In this document: positions 1 to 8,974 of the stretch, one piece after another | How the letters are laid out: each line of letters begins with the position of its first letter | How positions within the stretch are numbered: the first letter of the stretch is position 1 | Assembly (NCBI GenBank): GCA_019115385.1 | Contig: DXDR01000093.1 | Span: forward strand, 20,748 to 84,747 | Reading direction: 5' to 3' | DNA length: 64,000 nucleotides | Source: Candidatus Mediterraneibacter avicola | GTDB taxonomy: Bacteria > Bacillota > Clostridia > Lachnospirales > Lachnospiraceae | The notes under the pieces: model-generated | Databases searched by the model: none | What the model saw: only the letters and a program-made list of their open reading frames with translations | What the model was told of the DNA's origin: nothing | Position numbers and translations under genes: made by a program

Positions 1-192
1 AATCAGATATCCAGAAAGGACCGGATCACCTGCACTGTTATGCCCCAGTGTGATCGCATAAAAGCTGGGATCCATAACCAGATTAAATACAACCAGCAAA
101 AGCAGGGCTATGATCGGAATGAACATCTGATTTCTTACAAGTCCGCTAAAAAACTGGGATACACTTGATTTATTTGTAACTGTCTTTTGCAT
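1..192 (-). CDS. ytfT: Furanose/sugar ABC transporter permease, N-terminal part only
   Basis: Only the first 64 codons lie inside the window; the gene runs off the left edge. Its ATG shares one base with the stop of the upstream ATPase gene (TAATG), and a GGAGGTG ribosome site sits 10 bases before it, so the two are translationally coupled. The visible part has a short polar N-terminus and one hydrophobic segment (about residues 24-40, core IIALLLLVVFNLV) followed by a short loop ending SGYLI. This fits the N-terminus of CUT2-type sugar permeases, which form the membrane channel with a double-ABC ATPase. The YtfT assignment is inferred mainly from the YtfR-like partner; too little sequence is visible to prove it. 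Confidence 0.75.
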   Translation of the reverse strand, partial: MQKTVTNKSSVSQFFSGLVRNQMFIPIIALLLLVVFNLVMDPSFYAITLGHNSAGDPVLSGYLI

Positions 193-1709
193 TATTTTTT
201 GTCACCTCCGGCAATAGTACCCATGATCGCGCTCTGGGTCAGTTCGCTGCCCGATATCTCACCTACAACCTTGCGGTCTCTCATGACAACAAGGCGGGAG
301 CAGGTGCGGAGCATCTCGTCTGTTTCGGAAGAAATAAATGTAACACTCATTCCTTCAGAAGCGAGCTTCAGCACGAGTTTCTGAATCTCAACCTTAGTAC
401 CAATATCGATACCACGTGTCGGCTCGTCCAGGATCAGGTAGTCCGGATGAGTCAGCAGCCAGCGTGCAAGGATACATTTCTGCTGGTTACCGCCTGACAG
501 TGACTTGATCGGAGTATCAGCAGATGCTGTCTTAATCTCCAAAAGTTTTATGTACTCAGCAGCGATCTTATTTGCCTCGCTCTTTGAGAACGGACGGAAG
601 AATCCTCTAAGCACCTGCTGAGCAAGTATAATATTATCACGCACAGAAAGGTCTCCGACGATACCGTCCACCTTGCGGTCCTCGGGGAGATAAGCAATAC
701 CCTGCTTCATTGCGTCGATCGGCTTTGAAATTTTTACTTTTTTGCCTTTAACCTTTACAGTTCCGGCAACCACATGATCTGCGCCAAAGATAGCACGGAC
801 ACATTCGCTTCGGCCGGAACCGAGCAGTCCTGCAAATCCGTTAACCTCACCTTTCTTAATATGGAAGTTAAACGGTTTGATACCTGCATTGCTCTGAAGC
901 CCTTCTGCCTCAATAACATTCTGATCGGCATCATTGCCCTGATATACAAGGCTGTCATCTTTGATCTGCTCTTCATCATTCAGCTCTTTACCAAGCATTT
1001 TAGCAACAAGCTGAATTCTCGGCAGATTCTCGATCTCATATTCTCCTACGAGCTGTCCGTCTCTTAAGACTGTGATCTTATCGCAGACTTCGTATACCTG
1101 ATCCAGGAAATGTGTTACGAAGATGATGCCTACGCCCTTTGCTTTCAGGTCTCGCATCAGTTTGAACAGCTTTTCAACTTCATTGTCATCCAATGAAGAT
1201 GTAGGCTCGTCAAGAATCAGAACCTTACAATCCATATCAACTGCACGCGCAATGGCAATCATCTGCTGAACGGCAATAGAGCAGCTTGAAAGCTGCTGGG
1301 TAGCTGTTGCAGGAATCCCAAGAGACTGAAGGATCTTGTTTGCGCCTGCGTTCATTTTTTTCCAGTTCTGTCCCATTCCTTTTGTACGGCCGATATACAT
1401 GTTCTCGGCAACTGTCAGGTTCGGGCAGAGTGTAATTTCCTGATATACGGTACTGATTCCCAGATTCTGTGCATCCTGGGGAGAATGGATCACTGCCGGT
1501 TTGTCAAGTCCTTTCAGGAAAATCTGTCCCTCGTCCTTCTCGTAAACTCCGGTAAGAACTTTGATCAGGGTTGATTTTCCGGCACCATTCTCTCCCATCA
1601 GTGCATGAATATCTCCCTCCTGCAGGGTAAAGTCTACATTCTGCAGGGCGCGCACTCCGGGAAAGCTCTTGCATATACCTCTCATTTCGAGTACAGATTT
1701 TTCTTTCAC
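192..1709 (-). CDS. ytfR: CUT2 sugar ABC transporter ATP-binding protein, YtfR-like
   Basis: Cytoplasmic double-ABC ATPase that powers uptake of a monosaccharide. The first half has Walker A GENGAGKST, an unusual signature region LSSCSIAVQQ and Walker B VLILDEPTSSLD. The second half has the degenerate Walker A GLLGSGRSE typical of CUT2, the signature LSGGNQQK and Walker B YLILDEPTRGID. The order and the stretch FVTHFLDQVYEV match E. coli YtfR (galactofuranose importer) more closely than MglA, RbsA or XylG as I know them. Length of about 505 residues is normal. An upstream GTG at 1721 is also open, but the AGAGGTG ribosome site overlaps it and lies 9 bases before the GTG at 1709, which is preferred. 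Gene order is binding protein, ATPase, permease. The substrate is inferred to be L-arabinofuranose because the neighbouring enzymes release it. Confidence 0.9.
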   Translation of the reverse strand: MKEKSVLEMRGICKSFPGVRALQNVDFTLQEGDIHALMGENGAGKSTLIKVLTGVYEKDEGQIFLKGLDKPAVIHSPQDAQNLGISTVYQEITLCPNLTVAENMYIGRTKGMGQNWKKMNAGANKILQSLGIPATATQQLSSCSIAVQQMIAIARAVDMDCKVLILDEPTSSLDDNEVEKLFKLMRDLKAKGVGIIFVTHFLDQVYEVCDKITVLRDGQLVGEYEIENLPRIQLVAKMLGKELNDEEQIKDDSLVYQGNDADQNVIEAEGLQSNAGIKPFNFHIKKGEVNGFAGLLGSGRSECVRAIFGADHVVAGTVKVKGKKVKISKPIDAMKQGIAYLPEDRKVDGIVGDLSVRDNIILAQQVLRGFFRPFSKSEANKIAAEYIKLLEIKTASADTPIKSLSGGNQQKCILARWLLTHPDYLILDEPTRGIDIGTKVEIQKLVLKLASEGMSVTFISSETDEMLRTCSRLVVMRDRKVVGEISGSELTQSAIMGTIAGGDKK

Positions 1710-1815
1710 CAGTATATTCACCTCTCAACCTTTTATTTAAAAAGCGCGGCGCAGCGTACAAGAACATTTTTTCGCTGCACCGCGTGCTTTTTATTCACTC
1801 ACAAATGGCTTTTGA

Positions 1816-2808
1816 TTAGATGCCGTATGTATCAACATCTTCCTGTGTGATTGTAGCTGCGTCAAAGCCTTTCTCTTCCATGATGATTGTCTTCTCTGTG
1901 ATTTCTTCACCGTTCTCCAGTTTCTGGATGATCTCATCAATGTAGGAAGCCTGGTACGGGTTGCACTGTCCGTCATAGTTCCATCTGCCGGCAAGTACTT
2001 CCTCAAGTGCCCATTTGTTTGTATCGAATCCCATGATCACAACGTCGCCGTCAACACCGTGAGAGATGTTAGCTTTGTCAAGAGCTGCTACAGCACCCTT
2101 AGCCATATCGTCGTTCTCAGCGTAGATTACGTTGAAGTCTGTTCCAGCATCGATTACAGACTGAACGATCTGCTGAGCTTTTTCAGCGTTCCATTCAGCT
2201 GTCTGCTGTGTAACGATAGTCCAGCCTTCAGCTGCTGCCATCTCGTCCATAGCTGCTGTACGTCCAACCTGTGCAGCTGAACCCATAACGCCCTGGATGT
2301 GGATGATGTTGTAAGAATCAAGAGCCTGCTCTTTCAGCCAGTTAACAGCTGTATCACCCTCAGCTCTCATGTCTGATACGATAGATGCTACATAAAGGCT
2401 CTCGTCTGCATCGATCGTACGGTCGAACAGGATAACCTGTGTTCCAGCATCCTGAGCATCTTTCAGTACGGAATCCCATCCTGATGTATCAGCTGCAGAA
2501 AGAAGCAGGTAATCAATACCATCCTGGATGAACTTCTGAGCTGCTGTGATCTGCTCGTCGTTCTTCAGGCTGTATGCGAAAGAAGCGTCATAGCCGTTCT
2601 TTTCTGTGAACATTTCTTTCATGTCAGCATCGTTAGCTGTACGATATCCGGACTCGTTCGGGTCATTGTTGATGATACCAACTTTGATCAGTTCGCCGTC
2701 GCTGCTGCCGCTGTCTCCGCTGCCGCTATCGCTGCCGCCGCCGCATCCGATTACTCCTACTGCCATTACGGCTGATACAAGTAAAGCTAAAATTTTCTTT
2801 CTTTTCAT
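1816..2808 (-). CDS. ytfQ: Sugar-binding lipoprotein of the ABC importer, YtfQ-like
   Basis: Extracytoplasmic substrate-binding protein that delivers sugar to the YtfR/YtfT importer. A lipoprotein signal with cysteine 22 (VIGC) is followed by a glycine/serine linker and a periplasmic-binding-protein fold of the LacI/RbsB type. The segment DESLYVASIVSDMRAEG and the later YAENDDMAKGAV are characteristic of the YtfQ branch. Length (330 residues) is typical. The ribosome site GGGAGG lies 9 bases before the ATG, and a promoter with a palindrome sits upstream at 2871-2942. A second, more divergent paralog lies at 29425-30456 beside a sensor kinase, so this copy is the transport one and the other probably the sensing one. 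The ligand is inferred from context, not seen directly. Confidence 0.9.
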   Translation of the reverse strand: MKRKKILALLVSAVMAVGVIGCGGGSDSGSGDSGSSDGELIKVGIINNDPNESGYRTANDADMKEMFTEKNGYDASFAYSLKNDEQITAAQKFIQDGIDYLLLSAADTSGWDSVLKDAQDAGTQVILFDRTIDADESLYVASIVSDMRAEGDTAVNWLKEQALDSYNIIHIQGVMGSAAQVGRTAAMDEMAAAEGWTIVTQQTAEWNAEKAQQIVQSVIDAGTDFNVIYAENDDMAKGAVAALDKANISHGVDGDVVIMGFDTNKWALEEVLAGRWNYDGQCNPYQASYIDEIIQKLENGEEITEKTIIMEEKGFDAATITQEDVDTYGI

Positions 2809-2870
2809 TTTCGTTCCTCCCTTTTCTAATGTTGGATCTTTTCGGAAAAATCATTTTTTCCTGTGCTTAC

Positions 2871-2900
2871 ATAATATCACTTTCTCCACCTTTTGTACAA
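2871..2900 (-). promoter_or_regulatory. Promoter of the sugar importer operon
   Basis: On the minus strand a TTGTAC -35 (2895-2900) and a TATTAT -10 (2871-2876) are 18 bases apart, giving a leader of about 60 bases. The -35 overlaps a TTGTACAA palindrome. The sequence just upstream, TTGTGATTG, is identical to the one at the glycosidase promoter (26330-26357), and the palindrome at 2926 begins 26 bases beyond the -35 in both, which supports both assignments. Confidence 0.6.
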
Positions 2901-2925
2901 TCACAATATCCCATATTTTTTTTGT

Positions 2926-2942
2926 TTGTTAGTTATTTACAA
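2926..2942. promoter_or_regulatory. Operator-like palindrome upstream of the importer promoter
   Basis: TTGTTA-N5-TTACAA, a near-perfect inverted repeat that continues into ATACAAAT. The 19 bases at 2931-2949 (AGTTATTTACAATACAAAT) recur exactly at 26388-26406 upstream of the glycosidase operon. The half-sites resemble TTTGTA/TACAAA halves of known AraR operators, so binding by the GntR-type regulator at 26683 is inferred. Confidence 0.55.
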
Positions 2943-3071
2943 TACAAATACCCTCATTGACAAAATTATTTTAGTACAACCAGTCATATTTGTTAGTTTT
3001 TTTATACAAAAATAACACAAAAGTATATTTTTTTCATTTTCAGCAGTTTTTATACATTGATTTTACCCTTA

Positions 3072-3140
3072 TTTTTCATTTGTGCAAATTGAATTGAATA
3101 TCATATAAAGTTGGTTTTTTTTATTTTTTTACTCTATTTC
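3072..3140. promoter_or_regulatory. Distal regulatory block shared with the glycosidase promoter
   Basis: An AT-rich block containing TTTTTCATTTGTGCAAATTG and, 30 bases after its start, CATATAAAGTT followed by a T-rich run. The same pair with the same 30-base offset is found at 26540-26600. It lies about 145 bases upstream of the palindrome. A role as binding site for the AraC-type response regulator is inferred. The rest of 2809-3315 is AT-rich leader and spacer with no gene. Confidence 0.5.
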
Positions 3141-3230
3141 TATATATTTTGACGATTACAGGCGGAAATTTTCCATTGGATAGAGATAAATATTTATATT
3201 TTTTTATAAAATACGGACATTTTCTCCCAA

Positions 3231-3245
3231 AGGGGTCAGGCCCCT
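3231..3245. repeat. GGGG-centred palindromic repeat, short copy
   Basis: AGGGGTCAGGCCCCT, the core of a palindromic repeat found also at 5785-5856, 32147-32219 and (variant) 54371-54413. It lies beside the terminator hairpin that follows the beta-helix gene. Confidence 0.6.
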
Positions 3246-3260
3246 ATTGAAGAAATAAAT

Positions 3261-3300
3261 ACTGCCCTATCGATAATCTCATGATTATTGATAGGGCAGT
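3261..3300 (-). terminator. Terminator of the beta-helix wall protein gene
   Basis: An 18-base-pair stem (3261-3278 with 3283-3300, one G-T pair) closed by a TCAT loop, 15 bases after the stop codon at 3316. On the minus strand it is followed by ATTTATTTCTT. AT-rich flanks on both sides mean it could also stop transcription in the other direction. Confidence 0.75.
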
Positions 3301-3315
3301 ATTTTTCGCTCTTAA

Positions 3316-5565
3316 TTATTTACTGTTTTTCCTGCTGTATACTGTGGCCCCGAATACGCATGCTCCCGAAACAAGCAGCAAAGCAAGCCACAACGTTGTG
3401 CTGTTATTATCGCCGGTCTGCGGGGTGTTTGTATCTTCTTTATCCGAATCGCCCGGCTTTGCCGGAATATAATCAGGATCAGCCGCACCGCACACCGTAC
3501 ATTTTCCGTTCTGGAAATCATGCGCGGTCTTCGGAATTACCGTGCCTTCTTCTATGAGTTTCTCGCAGATCTTGCAGACTTTATTGCCCGTATACCCCTC
3601 GCTGGTACAGGTTGCATCTTTTGCACCCACAATCTCAAAAGTATCGTGTTTATCGACAATAAAGTGATTCTCCGTATTCGCGTAAACTACATCAGATTCA
3701 TTTACTGAAGTTGTTTTTCCTTTTTCCGGAGCAGCGACAGTTCCGTCGGCAGCGTAATAACCGGCTTTCTGAACCATGATGTCGGCTTTTGTCCCGGTCA
3801 TAGCTAACGTCACTATGCCCTGTTTCTCAGCAGCATCGTAACGGCCGTCCCCGATCAGTATATCACCGTTGCCGCAGTTTTTCTTACCGCCGCTGTAAAT
3901 AAACTTTCCATTCTCTATCGTCAGCTTTGTCGTTGCACCGTCCTGCGCCACAACACGGACGGGAGCCGCATAGGTTTTTGTACTCCCCGCCTGCGGAGAA
4001 TCGCTAAGAGAGCAGTCTTCAAAAACACAGTTTTTAAGAGTAATATTCTGGACTCCGTCTGATTTGTGATTGATGTTTAACGCTACGGCTACCGCTTTAA
4101 ATGTCGTATCGCTGATTGCAATGTCGCCGGCTGCATTGGAGTAAACTGAAGTATTAACACTGCTTTTCAGGTTTTCATTGCTTCCGTCAAAGCTGCAGTT
4201 GTTCAAAGTAATATTGATCTTGCCTTCCCGATTATTGGTATTGGTAAAGTAAATCCTCTCCATATTCTTGCAATTCTCAAAGAAAAGATTGACCGTATGT
4301 TCTGTATTTCTCTGTCCCCATGCAGCAATACCATTTAAGTCAAACACTTTTACGGTAATGTCTTTGTCAAGGAAGGCTCCTTCCGTGCTGTATTTTCCCG
4401 TTAATCTGTCATACTTATAAGTATCAATTTCCAGGTCGCGTTCCCCTGACGAAACATATGCGCCGTTTCCATAGATAATGATATCGTCAGCCACATGCCC
4501 GTGTGTCATTGTCCCCACATCAGCTCCCGGTTTGCAGTATATCAGGGCGGTGCTCTTAGGACTGCTCGTATAAACAGCTGTCAAAGCATCCTGCAGTGTG
4601 GCATAATAAGTACCGTTATAGTATACCGTGTTGTTTGTACCAAATGAAGAATCCGGCAGTATATTCCCTTCAAATTCATTTTGTTCCATAACTTCGTCGA
4701 GATTTAATTTATCCGATGTGATCGTAGTATTAAGCTGTCTCACAGCCGCAGCCTCTCCGGTCGAGGTATTTCCTGCGATCGTGATACCAGCTTTTGAATA
4801 ATCGCCATTCGCTGAGAACTGGATCAGGCCCCGGGTAAATTTCTTTGTCTCTGCGGCATAGGTGTCGATATTGGTAAAGACGTTGTTTTCTATTACAATA
4901 CCGCCTTTTTCAGTATTGCCTTCAAAATAGATTCCGCCGCCGCATTTATCGAACGTACAGTCCGTTATACTTGCATCGCGCGAATAGATGTCCTTAATTG
5001 CATACGCGTCATAGACATTCTTAAAATCACAGTTATCAAATGTGGATTTTCCCCTGCTGCCAAACGGGCTGGCAATAACGCCGTCAAAGCTGCACCCGCT
5101 GAAATTCACATCTCCTGTATTCAGCATCTGAAGCTCGGCATTCTGAATGTTCGCCTTTGAAAATGATCCTCCCCACCCGCTGTTCATACATAACGTAAAG
5201 TCAGCAGGAATAAACTTAAAATTCACGTTGGAAATTTTTACATCTGTCTGACCACTGAAAATCTGATACTGCGCATTCGGCGCCTGTCCTCTTTGCGGAT
5301 TATTTCCGTCAGGCTTCTTGTTGTCAGTCTCTGCCAAAAGGCAGTCATGATCCAGGCGGTCATCTGTACAGGCAGAGGAGGGACTCCACTCTACCGTTAT
5401 CCCCTTTCCGTCATAAACGTATCCGGCACTTTCTACTTCCTTTAAAAATGTGCTGAAATCAATGCTGCGGCCTCCGCTCGTCTCATCCGCCAAAGCCGTT
5501 GCCGGAATCATGGAAAATACCATTACCATCGCAGCCAGCATGGAAAACCATCTTTTCTTTTTCAC
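3316..5565 (-). CDS. Wall-anchored right-handed beta-helix protein
   Basis: A surface protein of 749 residues. It starts at GTG 5565, which has an AAGGAGG site 8 bases upstream; a longer frame to 5637 lacks one. A signal peptide (core MLAAMVMVFSMIPATALA) is followed by short N/D-rich repeats with spaced hydrophobics (for example FSGCSFDGVI, FDNCDFKNVY, ITDCTFDKCG), the pattern of a right-handed parallel beta-helix as in pectate lyases and polysaccharide-binding proteins. Near the C-terminus is a two-cysteine-pair module (ATCTSEGY, CKIC, HDFQNGKCTVCG), then a linker, NTPQTGDNNS, a hydrophobic helix and a basic tail, which is a sorting signal. It has its own upstream region and terminator, so it is probably a separate transcript from the GH43 operon. 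No catalytic residues could be assigned; a glycan-binding or lyase role is possible. Confidence 0.8.
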   Translation of the reverse strand: MKKKRWFSMLAAMVMVFSMIPATALADETSGGRSIDFSTFLKEVESAGYVYDGKGITVEWSPSSACTDDRLDHDCLLAETDNKKPDGNNPQRGQAPNAQYQIFSGQTDVKISNVNFKFIPADFTLCMNSGWGGSFSKANIQNAELQMLNTGDVNFSGCSFDGVIASPFGSRGKSTFDNCDFKNVYDAYAIKDIYSRDASITDCTFDKCGGGIYFEGNTEKGGIVIENNVFTNIDTYAAETKKFTRGLIQFSANGDYSKAGITIAGNTSTGEAAAVRQLNTTITSDKLNLDEVMEQNEFEGNILPDSSFGTNNTVYYNGTYYATLQDALTAVYTSSPKSTALIYCKPGADVGTMTHGHVADDIIIYGNGAYVSSGERDLEIDTYKYDRLTGKYSTEGAFLDKDITVKVFDLNGIAAWGQRNTEHTVNLFFENCKNMERIYFTNTNNREGKINITLNNCSFDGSNENLKSSVNTSVYSNAAGDIAISDTTFKAVAVALNINHKSDGVQNITLKNCVFEDCSLSDSPQAGSTKTYAAPVRVVAQDGATTKLTIENGKFIYSGGKKNCGNGDILIGDGRYDAAEKQGIVTLAMTGTKADIMVQKAGYYAADGTVAAPEKGKTTSVNESDVVYANTENHFIVDKHDTFEIVGAKDATCTSEGYTGNKVCKICEKLIEEGTVIPKTAHDFQNGKCTVCGAADPDYIPAKPGDSDKEDTNTPQTGDNNSTTLWLALLLVSGACVFGATVYSRKNSK

Positions 5566-5784
5566 AACTAAATCCTCCTTCGCTTTTCTCGAAGGAGACT
5601 GGATCCATATCTTCTCCCCCGAGCATATACCCAGCACTTTCCCTCCTGGATATATTTTAATTAAACCGTATCACTTTCCTTTGTAATTTGCAAGGAAAAT
5701 ATCTCTATGGCCCTATATTATTTATAATAACTTTCTCCGGGTAATAAATCCGTCAGTTCTTGAAAGATGCAGCTTTATAAATGC

Positions 5785-5856
5785 CGGGTTTGACCCTGGT
5801 CGAAAAAGGGGTCAGGCCCCTATCGAAGGGGTCTGACCCTTTTTGAAGAAATTATC
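5785..5856. repeat. Palindromic repeat cluster after the LamG surface protein gene
   Basis: Three GGGT(C/T)-type cores in a row: GGGTTTGACCC, AAAAAGGGGTCAGGCCCCT and AAGGGGTCTGACCCTTTTT, followed by GAAGAAATTATCTGA, the same trailing sequence type as at 32161-32180 and 54401-54413. The last two cores can pair with each other into a long hairpin ending three bases before the stop codon at 5860, so it may also act as the terminator of the GH43 operon. Confidence 0.65.
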
Positions 5857-5859
5857 TGA

Positions 5860-8800
5860 CTATTTTCTCCGTTTTACTTTTACTGCAACAATCGTTCCTG
5901 CTGCTGTAAATGCAAGGACACAAGCTGCCGCCATCGGGTATACGTTTGTGGTATCTCCGGTCTGTGGCGCTTTGTCTTTATCTGTGTCTTTTCCATCGTC
6001 CTTGTTCTGATCGCCGCCCGGTTTTTCTTCATCTGTTCCCGGCTGCGGATCTGGAGTTTCTACAGCTTTATCTGTATATACGAGCGCGTAGGTTGAGAAC
6101 CTGTCTGTTGAGAAGGTGATGATACCTGTGCTCTCGTTATAGCTGCTTCCGATAATCTGGGCTTCTCCGTCATGTACACGCACGATCTGATAGGTCCTGT
6201 CTATCGTTGGATCTGTGTTGCGCAGGTTCTCCGGCACTTTAAAGGTGATGGTCACCGTACCGCTGGTATTCTCCACTTCTTCGGGAGCGGTAGCGCCTAT
6301 CTGTTTCATCAGCGTCACATCCAGATACATACCGACCTGTGCTTCGCCTATAACTGCTTCTACCAGGGCTTTGTCCGCCTCGGGCACAACTGCCGTGATA
6401 TCCTCTACCACCAGATAGATGTTAACATCTACGCCGGAAGCTACCTGTTCCTTCTCGTCCTCTGTCAGGACTGCGTCTGCCAGGGAGCCAGTGTCTCCGG
6501 CCAGATCTGCGTTTCCTGCATTTTCCTCAGGATTCGTTGTATCTGTCACGTCGCCGGCGCCTACGGAAGAGCCGTCGGAGGTTACTTCCACTGCGGTGGA
6601 GTATTCCATCTCAAAGCCGCTGTATTTTGCAGTTACAGTAGCTGTAACAATAGCTTTTCCTTCTCCCACTGCTGTGATCGTGCCGTCCGCATAGGCTACA
6701 ACGCTTTCATCTTCTGATGTATACGCAACAGTAACCAGCTCCGCCACGGTATCCGGTACGGTAAACAGATCCTGTGTCTCTCCCTCTTTCAGAGTAGTCT
6801 GAGATACCGGGTCTGCAATATGTGCAAACGGGTTGACCGCCTCTTCCATATATTCCAGATTATCCATTGCAAGCTGCAGGTCTGCCGCCGCCTTTTCTAC
6901 TGCAGTATAGGAATTCTCTGCATTTTCTGCGTTTGCGATTGCTGTTTCCAGTCTTTCTCTGCTTACATCCGTCAGATACGTTGTATCAATGTCTTTCGCC
7001 TCTTCGATCAGAGCTTCCAGTTCGCTTCGGTCAAGCGCCGGAACGGTGAATTTAAACTCTTTCTCCGTAGTCAGCGTGCCGTTTGTGACCTTTGCCGTCA
7101 GCGTTACTTCTTTTGTTGCAGTCGGGCTTGTCACTGAGCCATCCGCCGCGATTACATCACTGTTGTTGCTGGACCACTCGATCGTCGTGCCCTCTGTCAG
7201 CACATCCGGAAGCTCCAGGTCGTAAATAATCTGTGCGGAACTGCTGTTTTCTCCAAGGAGCGGATGCATGATCAGCGTACGGTCTACCATATCTTCAAAT
7301 GCGGCCTGGAATGTCTCTCTGGCCTGATCCTGCACCTCTTCTGCGGACATGGCAATATTATAAACCTTTACGTCGTCTACCAGGCCTTCAAATCCCGGAT
7401 CCCAGAAGTTTACGCCCAAGTAAATGTCCGCGTTTGTCCCGTTTAACGGATCGTTGCTGATATCCTGTCCCATGCCGATTCCGTCTACATAGAGTGTAGT
7501 GGAACCTGCTGTTCCGGTGATCGTGATCTGATGCCACTCGCCGGACGGGATCGTGGAATTTGCAAGAGTCGCCCACTGACCGACCACGCCGCCGTTGCCC
7601 CAGAACTTCACTTTATTTGTATTGTTCTGGCTTCCGGATATCGCGATCCAGTTCTCCGGGTCATGATATCCCATGAACATAACAACCTGGTTTCCGGCCA
7701 GCGCGTCCTCTGAATTCATCCAGAAAGAAACCGTATACTCTGTTCCCAGTTTCTCCTGATTCAGCTTCAGTCCGTAGTCGCCGAGGCGTACTGCCTGGCC
7801 GCCGTCTCTGCCTTCGCCGTATGCCGTAGTTCCGGTGTATGCTTCAAGACCGGTAACAAGGGCAGAAGCTGCTGCCTCCCCGCTTACGCCATTATCAAGA
7901 TTTCCATCAAAATCAAAGGACGCAGCCAGGGTATCCTCCAGGCTTCCGGTAACTGCAACGGTTGTCGTAGCCTTTTTTGTCGCCTCGCCAAGCTGTACAG
8001 TTGTTGTAACTGTTGTATTGCCTTCGCTTACAGCTTTAACAGTACCGTCGTCTGATACTGTCGCCACATCTTTATTCTCACTCTCATATGTAACTGTCGG
8101 ATCGGAGTCCGCAACGATTACCGGCATGGAAACTTCGATCTTCTGGGTTCTTCCGACCACCATGTTCATAGACTCTGTAGCGGTGATGCCCTCTTTATCC
8201 AGAATGTCTTCCGCCGGAGTTACCGCATCATAAAGGCGGTATACCTCGCCCTCGCTGAGGGTACGGTTATAGACCTTTACTTCGTCCACCGCTCCGGTGA
8301 ACTCCGGATCCCAGTTAGTTGCACCGATATAAATATCCTGATCGTCTCCGACAAGAGGCGCATTGCTGTTTCCGGATACCTTCATTTCACCATCCACATA
8401 TAAAGCCACAGTGGACGACGTCCCGGTAATCGTAACCTGATGCCATCCGCCAGCTCCGATATCGGTCCGGCCTAATTCGGTCCAGCCGTATCCATTTCCA
8501 TTCGCCCAGAATTTATATTCCCCACTCTGTCCGGCAACTGACAGCCATTTCTCCGGAGAATGATATCCGAGGAAGACGCCGCTCTGGTTATCTGCAGGAG
8601 CGCCGTCCGGCTTCATCCAGAGAGAAACGGTAAAGTCCTCGCCCAGATTCTCGCGGTTCAGCTTCAGGCCATAGTCGCCGAGCTGGATTCCCTGTCCGTC
8701 ATGGCCGGCTACATACTCGGGCGTACCGCTGTATGCGCCAAGACCGGTAATCACCGCCGAAGCTGCCTCTCCTCCCTGTCCGTCTGTAAGGTTCTTATCA

Positions 8801-8940
8801 TCAAAAGAAAATGACGCTACCAGTCCCTTCGTAAGATCATACTCTTCTGCCTTTACTTCTTTTCCCATTCCGGGAACAACTACAGATGTCAGAATCAGGG
8901 CACCTGCGAGAAGTCCGGATAAAAGATTTTTCTTTTTCAT
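5860..8940 (-). CDS. Wall-anchored LamG-repeat protein without a catalytic domain
   Basis: A 1026-residue surface protein. Signal peptide, then LamG/concanavalin-like domain (about 33-233), Big_2 Ig domain (242-330), second LamG (337-537), atrophied bacterial Ig domain (543-633), FIVAR-like helical segment (635-698), second Big_2 (710-787), and a module of about 160 residues ending in DRFSTYALVYTD that is also in the 10920-16337 protein. The C-terminus has a PDPQPGTDEEKP-type linker, APQTGDTTN, a hydrophobic helix and KRRK, a non-LPXTG sorting signal. I see no glycosidase module, so a carbohydrate-binding or scaffold role at the cell surface is inferred. It starts 34 bases after the secreted GH43 gene ends and is probably the last gene of the operon. 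The ribosome site (AGGAGATT region) precedes the ATG closely. Confidence 0.85.
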   Translation of the reverse strand: MKKKNLLSGLLAGALILTSVVVPGMGKEVKAEEYDLTKGLVASFSFDDKNLTDGQGGEAASAVITGLGAYSGTPEYVAGHDGQGIQLGDYGLKLNRENLGEDFTVSLWMKPDGAPADNQSGVFLGYHSPEKWLSVAGQSGEYKFWANGNGYGWTELGRTDIGAGGWHQVTITGTSSTVALYVDGEMKVSGNSNAPLVGDDQDIYIGATNWDPEFTGAVDEVKVYNRTLSEGEVYRLYDAVTPAEDILDKEGITATESMNMVVGRTQKIEVSMPVIVADSDPTVTYESENKDVATVSDDGTVKAVSEGNTTVTTTVQLGEATKKATTTVAVTGSLEDTLAASFDFDGNLDNGVSGEAAASALVTGLEAYTGTTAYGEGRDGGQAVRLGDYGLKLNQEKLGTEYTVSFWMNSEDALAGNQVVMFMGYHDPENWIAISGSQNNTNKVKFWGNGGVVGQWATLANSTIPSGEWHQITITGTAGSTTLYVDGIGMGQDISNDPLNGTNADIYLGVNFWDPGFEGLVDDVKVYNIAMSAEEVQDQARETFQAAFEDMVDRTLIMHPLLGENSSSAQIIYDLELPDVLTEGTTIEWSSNNSDVIAADGSVTSPTATKEVTLTAKVTNGTLTTEKEFKFTVPALDRSELEALIEEAKDIDTTYLTDVSRERLETAIANAENAENSYTAVEKAAADLQLAMDNLEYMEEAVNPFAHIADPVSQTTLKEGETQDLFTVPDTVAELVTVAYTSEDESVVAYADGTITAVGEGKAIVTATVTAKYSGFEMEYSTAVEVTSDGSSVGAGDVTDTTNPEENAGNADLAGDTGSLADAVLTEDEKEQVASGVDVNIYLVVEDITAVVPEADKALVEAVIGEAQVGMYLDVTLMKQIGATAPEEVENTSGTVTITFKVPENLRNTDPTIDRTYQIVRVHDGEAQIIGSSYNESTGIITFSTDRFSTYALVYTDKAVETPDPQPGTDEEKPGGDQNKDDGKDTDKDKAPQTGDTTNVYPMAAACVLAFTAAGTIVAVKVKRRK

Positions 8941-8974
8941 TTATTTAATCTCCTTTCTTCATCCAATCCTGATC

